Source of the DNA: Isoetes taiwanensis
Taxonomy: Eukaryota > Streptophyta > Lycopodiopsida > Isoetales > Isoetaceae
Reading direction: 5' to 3'
DNA length: 64,000 bases
Assembly (NCBI GenBank): GCA_021234155.1
Contig: JAJEKV010000108.1
Span: forward strand, 2,522,676-2,586,675
Part shown: positions 23,676 to 35,180 of the stretch, one piece after another
Layout of the letters: each line of letters opens with the position of its first letter
Numbering within the stretch: the stretch's first letter is position 1
Translations under genes and position numbers: made by a program
The notes under the pieces: model-generated
Seen by the model: only the letters and a program-made list of their open reading frames with translations
Databases searched by the model: none
Told to the model about the DNA's origin: nothing

Positions 23676-25700
23676 AGTCCGGGCGTTTGATTGATTCCCT
23701 ACTCCTTAGACATGTGTCATAGGATAACTCTGGCCTTTTGGATGCAATCGCACAGTCGAAATGACGTTGCATGCCAACCAGCATGCTCCGGTCGCACAAT
23801 GTCCAGAGTTTGCGAGCCATCACAACGGAGCAAGTTTGGAACTGGCACTTGGGGAGGGTTTTTTGTTCTCCTTCTTAAGATCTCTTCAACCCTCGAAGGG
23901 AACCCCAAGAAAGCTCCTCGAACCCTTCTAGAGGGGAAGGTTGCCAAAACATAAACCCTATAAATTTACTAGGGTTTAGGTATTGGGCACAAAACAGCTC
24001 CATTTGTTAATCCCAATGTTCAAATAGTAGCTCATGTTCGAAAAACGTTCTTAAAAGAAAAATGAATATCACGCATCTGATGTCCTAACCCCAAATTTTC
24101 CCTTCCAAGATAGGGACACGAGGGGAAATGATGTGCCCTTGGGCCATTCTTGCCACTGAATGTGGTTTTGACTTTGGGCATGAGTCCAAAGAATCCAGTT
24201 TACTGTAGGGACCAGCGTTTATGACCAACAGAGCCAAACTCGATTTGGTACAAGCAAATAGTCTATATTGCACTCGATGCACTCCTAGCCTAGTGCTATA
24301 ATGTAATGCTAGCACGTACTTGGCAGTCCGGGCGTTTGATCGATTCCCTACTCCTTAGACATGTGTCATAAGGTAACTCTGGCCTTTTGGATGCAACCGC
24401 ACAGTCGAAATATCATTGCATGCCAACTGGCATGCTCCGGTCGCACAATGTCCAGAGTTCACGAACCATCACAACGGATCAAGTTTGGAACTGGCACTTG
24501 GGGAGGGTTTTTTGTTCTCCTTCTTAAGGTCTCTCTTCGAACTCTCGAAGGAACCCTGCACGCAAGCTCTGGACCCCTTCAAAGTTGAGATAAAGATGCT
24601 GTCAAAAAACCTAAACCCTAAAAGTTCTAGAATTTACTATTAGGGTTTAGGTATCGGGGCAATAAAACAGCTCCATTTGTTAATCCCACCGTTCAAATAG
24701 TAGCTCATGTTCCAAGAAACGTTCTCATCGCATAGGACACAAGGGGGAAATGATGTGCCCTCCAGTTCGGCCATTCCTGCCAGCTCAGAATGTGGTTTTG
24801 ACTTTGGGCATGAGTCCAAAGAATCCAATTTACTGTAGGGACTAGCGTTTATGACCAACAGAGATAAACTCGATTTGGTACAAGCAACTAGTCTATATTT
24901 CACTCGATGCAAATGCTAGCACGTACTTGGCAGTCCGGGTGTTTGATCGATTCCCTACTCCTTAGACATGTGTCATAGGATAACTCCGCCTTTTGATGCA
25001 ACCAAGACATTCCGAAATGCCATTGCATGCCAACCGGCATGCTCCGGTCGCACAATGTCCAGAGTTCATGAGCCATCACAACGGAGCAAGTTTGGAACTG
25101 GCACTTGGGGAGGGTTTTTTATTCTCCTATCTCTCTTCGAACTCTCGAAGGAACCCTGCACACAAGCTCTCGACCCCTTTAGAGGCAAGGAAGGCTCCAA
25201 AACCTAAACCCTATAAATTTACTAGGGTTTAGGTATCGGGCAATAAAACAGCTCCATTTGTTAATCCCACCATTCAAATAGTAGCTCATGTTCCAGGAAA
25301 CATTCTCAAAAAGAAAAAATGAACATCCGCCGCACGGATGTCCCAACCCCCAAAATTTCCCCTTCACCGGTATAGGACACGAGGGGGAAATGATGTGCCC
25401 TTCCAGTTCAGCCATTCCTGCCAGCTCAGAATGTGGTTTTGACTTTGAGCATGAGTCCAAAGAATCCTAGGGACCAGCGATTATGACCAACAGAGCCAAA
25501 CTCGATTTGGTACAAGCGACTAGTCTATCTTTCACTCGACGCATCCTAGCCTAATGCTATATAGCACATACTTGGCAGTCTGGGCGTTTGATCAATTCCC
25601 TACTCCTTAGACATGTGTCATAGGATAACTCTGGCCTTTTGGATGCAACCGCACAGTCTAAATGTCATTGCATGCCAACCGGCATGCTCCGGTCATAAGA
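23676..25700 (+). repeat. Tandem array of a ~640-bp unit
   Basis: Three full units begin at about 23676, 24325 and 24932, and a fourth, cut off after ~120 bp, begins at 25576 (periods 649, 607 and 644). Each starts agtccgggcgtttgat and contains tccctactccttagacatgt and ggaactggcacttggggagg. It also has a small hairpin in which AAACCCTA and its complement flank an AT spacer, echoing the plant telomere unit. Copies differ by indels and point changes, so the array is not recent. Open frames repeated across it (for example MSRVxEPSQRSKFGTGTWGG) recur only because the unit recurs. Confidence 0.92.
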
Positions 25701-26990
25701 TATTAACCTTGACATTGTAGTAGTTTTTTGAGCTACGCGCTATAAAATTGTTATTTTGGTTTTTGACGTTGCAGTAAGCACAAGTTAATAATCACAAGTT
25801 TCTAATATTGCTACGAAGTTACAAGCTAGATATCAATTCATTACAAAGTTTCTTTTTTTGCAAAGCAACACATTGATTTTAATCTATGTCATTAGTGGCA
25901 TGTTGTTTATTTTTCTTTTGTAAAATTTATTGATAAGGCTCATTTGATTCTACGAAACCTTACATGCGTGTGCTTCCTATATATTTAAAAGCTTTGCATC
26001 TTTATTAAGGCTCAAAACAGTTGCATTTGGAAAAATACAAGACTAACAATACGATTAACACAAGAATAAGCTAACTAATAAGAAGAACGTGGTAGAATAC
26101 AAATTTGTGACAACTAGCATGTAAACGCATACGAAATTATGATACTAAAAATGTATATAGAAAAATCATTCCATTAAATTAATGATGATCTTCAAAGACC
26201 ATCATAAACTCTAGAATTCATAAGTTAAATATAGTACGAACTAGGAATGGTTTTGCAAAATCAATATGTGCCTAAAACACATCTTCTAAACTATTGAGGA
26301 TTTCAGAAAACTATTGTACGATTGTAGAATTCATGTAAGTAAACATGATATGAACTAGCAATGATTTTGCTAAAAAACTATACACTTAAAAACAATCTCA
26401 CAAACTAATTATGATTTCCGTAAATCTTTGAATTGGTACAAAAAATACGATATGAAGGACTATTGGTCTTGCAAAATCAATATATGCTTAAAATACATCT
26501 TCTAAACTATGGATGATTTCAAAAAACTATTATACGATTCTAAAATTCAGGTAATTAAACATGATATAAACTATTAGTGATTTTGCTAAATCAATCTACA
26601 CTTAAAACCAACCTTACGAACTAATAATGATTCCTAGAAACTAGTGTAAAATTTTGAATTAGCACAAAAAAATACGATATGAGACACTATTGGTTTTTCA
26701 AAATCCGCATATGCTTAAAACACCTCTTCTAAACTATTGATGATTTCAAAAACCTATTGTACAATCGTAGAAATCATGTAATTAAACAAGATATGATTTT
26801 GCTAAATTGTTGTACATTAAAAAATGATGATTTCTAGAGACTACTGTAAATCTATAAATTAGTACAAATAATATGATATCAACCACTATTAATTTTGCAA
26901 AACTAGGAAGAACACATGATTTTTCTTTACATTTTGTATTGTCGTATAAAAAAATCACATATATACTGGTTTTCATGCTAATTTTTTATA
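25701..26990 (+). repeat. AT-rich region with a diverged ~220-bp tandem repeat
   Basis: From about 26150 a unit recurs at roughly 26280, 26500 and 26720. It contains cttctaaactattgatgatt, tacgattgtagaattcatgt and gatttttgcaaaatcaatat-like phrases. Within each unit a half-unit similarity (gaactan..atga..tttgcaaaa) suggests an older, shorter period. No coding signal. Confidence 0.75.
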
Positions 26991-27269
26991 CAAGTTCATT
27001 TTTGGAGGCCTTGTGTTTCAAGGGTTCTACAAACATATACTTACTCCATCTCTAGCAGGGGATGTCCAACTCTGGAGGTCAGCATTAAAAGGTCACGCCT
27101 CTGCTACTTGTACAACCATGTATTTTGGTTCCACCCGTTCTGCTAAACTGTTAGAGAGGCCTGTAGCTTATGCATGTTCAATCACGAAGGCAAATCCACA
27201 TGCTGACAGGCCTTAAAAATTGTACATCTGATTTAAACTGAATGAAACTTTTTTTCTTTTATATTATTT

Positions 27270-27670
27270 TTGCAGGATTCTGCTAGGCAACTTCTGGAAC
27301 ATTGCAACCATCCTCCTTTTGCAGTTGTTGTGCTAGATGAAGCATTCAAAGGAGCAAACTAGGCAGAGGATTGGAGATGTGCAAACAAGCACTTCATTGA
27401 GTACAATGAAGGGACTAACCAAAAGTCGTGTCTTTCTTCTTGTGATTCTTGTGATTCTGGAAGGTGGAACCCTATCACAGCAGATGCATAGTAAATAGGG
27501 CTTCCACTCAATCTAGTTGTGAAAGCAGGGATGCAGAGGAGCCTCAAGAAATTTATTGGCCTCATAAAGATAATGAAGAATTCAATCGATCCTTAAGCCA
27601 ATTCAAAGAAGATACCTCTGAGAAGCCAAAATCTCTCCTTTCTTGCCACTCCAATGCATGTTCATAAGTC
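27270..27670 (+). other. Unidentified possible exon remnants
   Basis: After an acceptor-like ATTTTTGCAG at 27277 the plus strand reads DSARQLLEHCNHPPFAVVVL, then DEAFKGAN, a stop, and AEDWRCANKHFIEYNEG. The composition is protein-like and the stop is a single TAG, so this may be a decayed exon. I do not recognise the family. Confidence 0.3.
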
Positions 27671-28301
27671 TGAAATCCCTGTTTGCATTTGAAGAAACTA
27701 AAATTCAGCAAAGGATAACTCAAGAATGTCTACTACTAATGAGTTACCTCTGAAAATCCGAAATCTTGGCCCTGGTGCTCCAATGCACGTTCAAAATCCC
27801 GAATCTGAATCATGCTTGCATTACCCTGAATGAAGCAAGTAGATTTTGCAATGGAAAGACAAAATTTCAAAGAAAGTAACCTCTTCTTCATTCACAACAG
27901 GGCCGAAGTGTCTGAACGCATAGAGCGATGATCTCTTCATTGGCGATGATCTCTTCATTGGCCATGCAATGTAAAGTTGGTGGGGGAAGGACCCACTTCA
28001 GCAATGTAAAGTGGTGGGGGTAGGACCCATCTGGGTGTGTTGTAAAGTGTCACATGTCCGATAGGACGCTGCCTTGTGGCGTGACGTTAAAATCTCTTCT
28101 TCTTCTTCTTCTTCTTCTCAAGTTCTCCGAATTTCGTAACAGGCTTGTTAGAAGTGGATACAAAAATTTTAACAGCTTCTGTTAACAGCTTGTTAACGAA
28201 CGGATAACATTTGGAGACCCCCCCCCTCTCCCGTATAAAAATTGCATATGGCGGCTATACGGAGGGGATAAGAAAAAAGCATCATGTGACCATGTATCTT
28301 T
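27671..28301. other. Gene-free stretch with short repeats
   Basis: gatgatctcttcattggc is repeated twice at 27929-27965, gcaatgtaaagt(t)ggtggggg twice at 27966-28020, and a (TTC)n microsatellite of about 24 bp lies at 28093-28117. Nothing coding. Confidence 0.7.
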
Positions 28302-28371
28302 GTTTATTATGACCAATATTCAAAAGCAATGCCTTTGTTTATTAGTGCACCATGTATTCCAGTATATGGTT

Positions 28372-28982
28372 CCATCGGCTGGGCGGGGAACCCTTATCTC
28401 ATCATCTGACTCAGTGTCAGAGGATGAGGGTGGCCTATCGGGCTGCCGCTCTGCTATTACAACTCATTTGGCTGGCGTTGTTTTTGTCTTCTGCTGGGGT
28501 TTCTTCGGCGGCTCCAGGTCTTTTCCTTTATCCTCCCTTCGAATTGTTCTCCTCTCTCCGCTTCTTGCGCTTCTCTTTTCTCCTCTTGCGCTCCAGCTTC
28601 TCTTCCTTCCTCTTCCTTTTTAGTTCCCTCTTCTCCTTCCCTCTCTTCTCCATCTCCTTCAATCTTCGGACCATTTCTTTTGTCATCTTCTCGTCCTCTA
28701 CCTCCTCGTCCTGCCCTCCATCACCCTGGCCCTCAGGGTTCTCCTGCTCCTCTGTGTGTTGGGCACGCTCCTCCTCCTCATGATGCTCCTGATCCTCCTC
28801 TTGGGCGTCAGGATTGGCATCTGGATCTTGCTCTCGCCCGCCTCGCTCCTGAGCCTATCTTGCCTTATGTTGGGCAGCCAACTCTTGGGCGCTGAAGAAG
28901 TTGTCTGGCACTACTATTCGGACAATTTGTTTTGTTCGAGCCCTGTTTTGAATTGGTCTAATCGCCTTCCTGGCGCCTAAAA
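28372..28982 (-). pseudogene. LTR-retrotransposon gag-like remnant, very charged
   Basis: On the minus strand from 28979 one frame runs for almost 600 bp: ARKAIRPIQNRARTKQIVRI, then VVPDNFFSAQELAAQHKAR, one TAG, an acidic Q/E/D-rich stretch (EEDQEHHEEEERAQHTEEQE), then a strongly basic helix-like stretch (RRLKEMEKRGKEKRELKRKR). It stops again near 28520. It lies downstream of a minus-strand primer binding site, the position of gag in an LTR retrotransposon. The charge pattern and single in-frame stops fit a decayed structural protein. No zinc knuckle, protease or reverse transcriptase follows; the element is cut at about 28365 where another repeat begins. Plus-strand frames over the same bases are shadows. 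Confidence 0.55.
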
Positions 28983-29149
28983 ATTGCCTTCTTGAATGAC
29001 GAGCAGCTAACTGGAGAAGGAAAGTGTAAATGAGGAACCCTAAATGTCTATTTATAGGTCTGGAGGTTTTAGGGTTTGGACCTGCAAATTCATGTTGTAC
29101 AATCCTGCAAGGTATTAGTGTCTACAGGATCAATACATTAGGTTTGTTT

Positions 29150-29460
29150 GGGCAAAAAGTGCCCACCACTCACACAGTGCACGAGAGGCTAATCCAAGAA
29201 TCTCGGATTGGCCCCGGGCGCACTCCGTGAGGGGTCATCCCTTTTTTACTCTAATTTTCAATTTACAAGGTGTTTTTTAGTGTTATAACATGCAAATCTT
29301 GTTCAAATCTAAGGATTAAGTTGCCCTCCACTATCAGATTACACTAATTATGCATTTATCTAGGTCAACATGGGTCGACCACTCACACAGTGCGCGAGAG
29401 GCAAATCCGATAATCTCGGATTGCCCTGGGCGCACTCTGTGAGGGGTCACACCTTTTTGG
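29150..29460. repeat. Two ~90-bp copies in the retrotransposon leader
   Basis: Block ccactcacacagtgcrcgag, then aatctcggattg, then gggcgcactcygtgaggggt occurs at about 29163-29245 and 29378-29450. It lies between the primer binding site and the gag-like frame, so it is untranslated leader of the element. Confidence 0.8.
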
Positions 29461-29650
29461 CCATAATTTCTAGGGTTTTGCTAAAAATTCTTTCTAACTT
29501 AGCATTTATCTACTTGCTGCACTAGAGATTGGAAAATTGTTTTTCCCAATTTTCGAGGTTCTTGCTTGGGTGGCTATTCCCAAGACTGGAAGTCTACTGT
29601 TAGTCCTAACAGGCAATGGTCAGTGCTCGATCTTGGTCTGCCAAGATCAT

Positions 29651-29662
29651 GCTCTGATACCA
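29651..29662 (-). promoter_or_regulatory. Primer binding site for initiator tRNA-Met
   Basis: The minus strand reads TGGTATCAGAGC, the standard plant LTR-retrotransposon primer binding site complementary to the 3' end of initiator tRNA-Met. It lies one base from the LTR edge and fixes the element's orientation as minus. Confidence 0.9.
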
Positions 29663-29663
29663 C

Positions 29664-30900
29664 TGTGACGTTCCCTACTTCGTCTACGATGCTCCCATCG
29701 TATCCGAAGGCGGGGTTCATCCCACTGATAGCCAAACTAGCAGGGGCCATCCACCTAACACCAATCCCATGAACTGGGCCAGTGAGGGAAGAGTGGATGG
29801 GTCATTTGCCCGTCTTCCTTCAGGACCGTCCTAGCTGCGGAAGCATGAACAAACATGAGTACATAATATCAATACATCAACAAGCTCACCTCGAAGGGTG
29901 AATACATCATAACATCACATCTACAACAACATCAATCACATCAACATGGGAAGATCCTACCCATGGCTCAAACTCATAGGGGATCGACTGACGGCTTGGG
30001 TCTCCAGAAGTCAATGTAGACCAAGTCATGGCAATGGATTGGGCTGGCATAAGAATATGGCTATTGGGTAGTCCACTCCATCCGCCCCACTTTGCAGAGT
30101 AGGTTGACAAGTATTGACCGGACCGTAGCCTGCCGGGTGCATAGCCAAGAGGGCTACTACTGGGTTGCATCTCCCCAGTCCCAATGAGGCAGGAGGGAAG
30201 TCACCTCCCCTCCAAAGGCATCCATGCCCATCACAGGTGGCTAGAGGGAATCCACTACCCTTATTCGACTTGAACCTCATGGAAGGCAACGCATCACCCC
30301 AGAGGTGTCGAGCTCATGCCTTGCCCACACGCAGTGGCAAACCATTAAGCCTAGCTCACTACGATCCTTGGTAGGCTTTACACACCAGAGGGATCAATCA
30401 GTGATGGGACAAGTCCCCCTTGTTCCACCGGTCTAGCCCCTCCACTTACAACCAGGCGGGCTCTTGTGCACAGGCCACATTAATTGGGTATTAATGAGGC
30501 TATCTAGGAACATCTGCTACAAAGGCTTTTAGGGTCTCTACCCCCCTTCCCAATACACGGGAGAGCATAGAATGAACACCATAATCATCAAAGAACTGAA
30601 ATGTAGAATAACATCTAATCTACCTACCTAAACATCAAAAGTTAGGTTCTTTTGTTAGAGCTTATGATCTCGGGATATATAAGGCCTCTAAGGCTGAACT
30701 AACATGTTAAACCAGCTCATTGCCAAGCTAAAAGGCGGTTTTGCACAACAGAATGACCATTTACCTAGCCCCTGACTTGCTCCAGATCCCCGGAATGCGT
30801 CCATGCATCTGATCTTGCTGAAGACTGCTGCTGCTCGAAGATCTGTTGTGCAAGGGCGGCTTTTCAGAGCCTTGAAGCCAAATAAAAAAGACATAACTTA
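29664..30900 (-). mobile_element. 5' LTR of a minus-strand LTR retrotransposon
   Basis: The LTR ends on the minus strand with ...GTCACA just before the primer binding site (plus: TGTGACGTTCCC at 29664). The outer border is uncertain; I see no second LTR in the window, so the right edge (about 30.7-30.9 kb) is a guess. The sequence is non-coding, moderately GC-rich, and unlike the DNA on either side. Confidence 0.6.
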
Positions 30901-31950
30901 ACTCTAATGCATATAGTTGATTCACTTACATGTATGATGTGTTGCAAGGAAATACATGCTAGGCAAGCATTGAGAAATCTACATCTAAAAGAGTTTTGCT
31001 ATTCTTCTGTGCCACTTCAAAATTGTTGAAGGGGTAAGGTTTAAAAAGTATCTCCATTCCAAAGTTGTTTTGGGTTCATTGAAAGTTTAGTCAATTAATA
31101 TGCCCTTCAATTAGTTGCAATCTTTAGGTTTGATAGAAGTCGGTTCCTTCAATGGAGGTTAGAAAGAGGCAATTTGGCAAATTATCGGTTGCAGTTCAAA
31201 ATGGAGCGTTGTATATATCGGACATCATCATATTATATCCACGGCATATCCGTGGTATATCCGTTTCTGTGACATGTTATAACCATGCCAAAACAAAAAT
31301 ACACGACATTTTTGTGGACTTGGCGAGTTTTTTGCCATTTAATGCTGGCTATAACATGCCCACGACTGACATTTACGGTGATGGTTCAAAATGCAACAGT
31401 GCACCAATTAAAAGAGATACAAAAGAGCTCATTGTCACTATATAGGTATGACAATGAAGATAAAGGTAGCAGTGAATACAATAATACACTATGAACTTAG
31501 CTATAAAGACCCGAAATTTAGATACTGAATCCAACCAGAGTGATCTTGCCATAATGTCTTGGAGCATCCAGCTAACAGCCAAAACCTGAAAGTATTGGCT
31601 TGAGTGAAAGCACTTAAGGGAATTCTGGAGTCAGAATATGTAGATTGGTAGAAGGTGGAGTGACAAAAAAGAAAGGATAAGGAAATTAGAAGTGATATGA
31701 GTCAATATATTGGAAGTGAGATGGATAATCTGGCTGAATAATCAGAATGTGATTATTTCCCCAATTCAATTCCTGAATCAAAGTGCCATAGTATGTAGTA
31801 GCCCTGAGAAGTATAAGGGAGCCATATGCATCAGCCATACTCCCCTGATAATAAATAGCAGCCCCAGTAGTAATCAAAATGAATCTACGGCCATATTAGT
31901 GCTAAATCTTTCCAGAACCACCATAATTCAACCATAAGATAGGTGCCTCT
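30901..31950. other. No recognisable gene
   Basis: AT-rich sequence. The 97-residue plus-strand frame at 31152-31445 has no recognisable motif. The right end of this stretch probably includes the 3' untranslated end of the LINE that follows. Confidence 0.45.
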
Positions 31951-34900
31951 GCGAGAATTCAATTGCCGGCCAATCTCCATGTCGGGATATATCTAAGATG
32001 TCCACATCCTGCTCGCGCCTTACTATCCCTGTCCAAAGGCCCCTCGAGAATACTCAATATCATGATCCACAAGTCGCTTCCACAAAAATCAGTAATTCTC
32101 GCCTAAGATCCGGGCCTCAAGGTTGTTGATATAGTCCGATAGATAATAACTGAAAGTTAGAGAATTCTTCATGACAATGCAATCTAAAAAGATTAAAAGA
32201 ACCATAAAATACTCCCAAGTTGTTCCATCTGTCTTCAAAATGATTGTCTTTGCTGTTTTTATTGCATGAAGCTGCTAGTTCAAGGTCATAAATAATATGC
32301 AATTTAATCCAAGTGCATGAGACAGAATTCTTGCCATGAAAACATCTATTTCTGTGTTTCCATATGTTCCATAATGCAGTAAAGGTTAAAGAGTTTAAGA
32401 AAGCATCATCATTTGAGAGAAAATTCAGGAGGGAGGTAGGCTTGGGAATAGCAAAATGATATTCAAACCAATTCCATAAAGGATCCAGCTTGGGGCAGTT
32501 AAAAATATGGTTCATATCTTCCAATTCATTACAATGTAAAGGACAATGAGTATCAATTGGAGCAGCATTCCTGGCTTGATGTTACTACCATTAGCTAAAA
32601 GCCAAATAAAGTAATTTATCTTCGGGGTGAGGTAAGAATTCCAAACACTTTTGAAAAGTTTAGACTCGGATTCCTCAGAGATATTCCAGAAATTCTTAGC
32701 TTTTGATGCTGTAGTAGGCTTGTTCAAGAATTTATATATTCTTGCACTGCGACTCGCATGAAACCAACAAAGCGCCCATAGATAGGCTTCACATTCATCT
32801 CAACAGATTTTCTATATGGGACGATTGGATAGCGCACACACATGCTTAACTACCCACCTAAAAAATAAAGGGAAAATCCAATTATATCATTTGGACCCCA
32901 AAACAAATACAATGCTAATAGATGAGTGGTTGATGTACTGCCCGAAAGCTTATCAAGGGATTAAAAACCCTTCCTTTTCGGTTTTCGAGGAAAACCCTAG
33001 TGATAAGCCTTCGCAAGGGGCTTAGACAAACGTAAGGCATAGAATCGCTCTCAAAACCAGCGCATGGAGAAGTCAAAACGGACTCGCACATCACCAACAA
33101 CAAGCGAAACATACCAAAGAATAGCATCACCCGGTGGGTGGAAAAAGCATCACCACCGGGTGGAAAACATGATAAATGTAACTTTGTACAAAATATAATA
33201 AACAAAGAATGGGGGAGGGTGGGTTCAAAGAGAATAAGGTCGCCGAGAGAAGAGGAAGCCATGAAACGTCGATGAAGAACTCAAGAATAAGTAGCAAACG
33301 CCCAACCCGATGAACGGCCCAAAACATAGCGCGATGCATGCATGCGACGATGGCGGTATGCATGCTCGTCTTGAGCAAGAATGCTGATTCGCTACGCAAA
33401 TCGACGACATTCTTGCACCGCGACTCGCATGAAAACCAACAAAGCGCAATACCAAAGGACTTCCTTAACAAACTAGGATCAAGACTAAGGTCACAGGATG
33501 AAGGCTAAAAGGCGGAAAAGGACAGCAGGAAAGCAACGCCAAATTGGCCAAACCAGCAGGAAGAAGCCCTCCCCGCCTCGAAACAAATCAAAGAGAATAA
33601 GGCGCTTGAGAGAAGAGGAAGCTGTGATGAAACGTCGATGAAGAACTCGCAATAAGTAGCAAACGCCCAACCCGATGAAACGTTTCAAAACGCATGCGAT
33701 GCATGCATGCGACGCATGCAATGCATGCATGCTCGTCTTGAGCAAGAATGCCGATTCGCTACGCGAATCGATGACATCAAGGAGACTTTGTAGATGCCTT
33801 TATTGTTCAGAGTCCAATCAATATTAGAGTTTGTATTTGCCTCAATATTATGACAGTTGAAAGATTGGATAATATGCTTGAACAAAGTCCTATCTGTTGA
33901 GGTTCCTCTTATTCTATGTCCAAGGCAAAATCCCAAGTAATCCACCTATTACCCCTCGTCTCGTGATCACCTAAGGTCAGGATGTTATGAGTGCTCCATT
34001 TTTTATATATCCTGGGATGAATAACAGCTAGAGGAGTAGAATTGTCATTGGATAGACGAGGGTTCCAGAAAATAGATGAGCTTAGGTTACACTTTTGAAG
34101 CTCCACATGATTGAAAGCTTTGTGAGACAAATTCCATGCAAGAATAAGATTTCTCATAAGGGGAGATGTGTTTGCTCCAGATTTCAGATTGAAGAAGGCA
34201 GAATAAGGTAATTGATGCAAAATAGAAGGATGACCTTTGATATGACTACAAGAAAGCCAATATTTGATAAAGATAGAAGCAGGATTATTACCATGAAAGA
34301 GGGATCTTCAAACATATTTACCAGCTAGGGCATAGCCTTGATATAGAAGATTCTTACATCCTAGGCCCCTTTGATATTTACTTCTGACAATAGATTTCCA
34401 ATTGACCATATGGTGCTTACCCCAAATAAAGTTTCTAATGATTCTCTCTAACTGCTGATAAATAGATTTAGGGGCAAGAAGGGCTGATGAGAAGTAAATA
34501 TGAGAGCTGCCTATGACAGAGTTGGCAATAATGGTTCTGCCAGCTAAAGATAAACAATTGCCATAGTTTGATAATTTCTTCTTTATCCTAGAGATAATTG
34601 GGGACCAGAGGCCTTTAATAGAGGGATTAGAGGACAAAGGCATACCTAGCAGCTTGGTAGAGTCATTGGAATGCACACATTTAATGCCCAAGATATTGTC
34701 AACTGAGATGTCACCAATGATAGCACATTTATCCTTATTCAAATGGACACCCGAGGCAGCACTAAAAGACTCTATAATCTTAAATAAGAACTCAATATTG
34801 TCAGGATCATTTTTAAGAAAAGTGAAAGTATCATCTGCATATTGTGAGATGGTAAGAGAGGAATTATCAGGCAGATTTAGGCCATGGAGATCATTGACAG

Positions 34901-35180
34901 TTTGATGGAAATGAATGGCAGATGTGAGCATTTGAGCCACAGCCAAGAATAAATAAGGGGCAAGGGGCAACCTTGCCTAACTCCTCGGCTAAGATGGAAG
35001 AATTTGGTAGGAGAACCATTGATTAAGATATCAGACTGGGATCTTTGATTGAGGCCAAGGATCAACTTTATAATTTTATCAGAGAAACCAAGCTTAGTCA
35101 AAGCAAACTCCAAAAAAACCCACCTCACTGTGTCAAAGGCTTTGGAGAAATCAAGCTTCAAAAGGATGCAATTCGGATTA
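31950..35180 (-). mobile_element. L1-type LINE, 5'-truncated, interrupted
   Basis: Minus-strand frames together form the C-terminal two thirds of a plant L1 ORF2. Reverse transcriptase motif A is KLDFSKAFDTVRW (35161 region); motif B is RGVRQGCPL (about 34990); after a one-base frame change comes motif C, SQYADDT (about 34835). The thumb/connection region follows (LLGMPLS, LAGRTIIANSVI, IIRNFIWGK). Then come the zf-RVT region (KSVWNSYLTPKINYFIWLL) and a cysteine/histidine cluster (HCNELEDMNHIFNCPKLDPL), with HRNRCFHGK near the end. No endonuclease is seen, so the 5' part is missing. A 1.04-kb dimeric element splits the frame between IYKVSL and KFLNKPTTA. The insertion shows that the LINE is older than that element. 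Confidence 0.92.
32739..33776. mobile_element. Dimeric hairpin element, copy 1 (in the LINE)
   Basis: Two head-to-tail units, about 680 and 355 bp, start at 32739 and about 33410 with ATTCTTGCACyGCGACTCGC; both end in the same structure. The insertion separates LINE codons IYKVSL and (I)YKFLNKP; the LINE frame would be continuous without it, with only AT duplicated. The junction between units (33354-33431) forms a hairpin: CATGC, then 2-base loops, GTC/GAC, GCAAGAATG/CATTCTTGC, and an inner stem GATTCGC/GCAAATC. The units share their first ~25 bp and last ~200 bp but differ between. No protein coding is evident. A second insertion of the same composite lies at 36941-37950. Confidence 0.8.

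Noticed and set aside
23691-25232. Repeated ~80-residue frames (EPSQRSKFGTGTWGG) as a gene family
   Set aside because: They recur only because the 640-bp DNA unit recurs; frame and ends shift between units.
28352-28783. Plus-strand serine/leucine-rich frames as a membrane protein
   Set aside because: They are the antisense of the highly charged gag-like frame; E/K/R-rich sequence reads as S/L/F on the other strand.
33127-33945. Minus-strand frames with RACIPPSSHACIA and similar
   Set aside because: They translate the dimeric non-coding element and its GCATGC runs; the frames are not conserved in the second copy.
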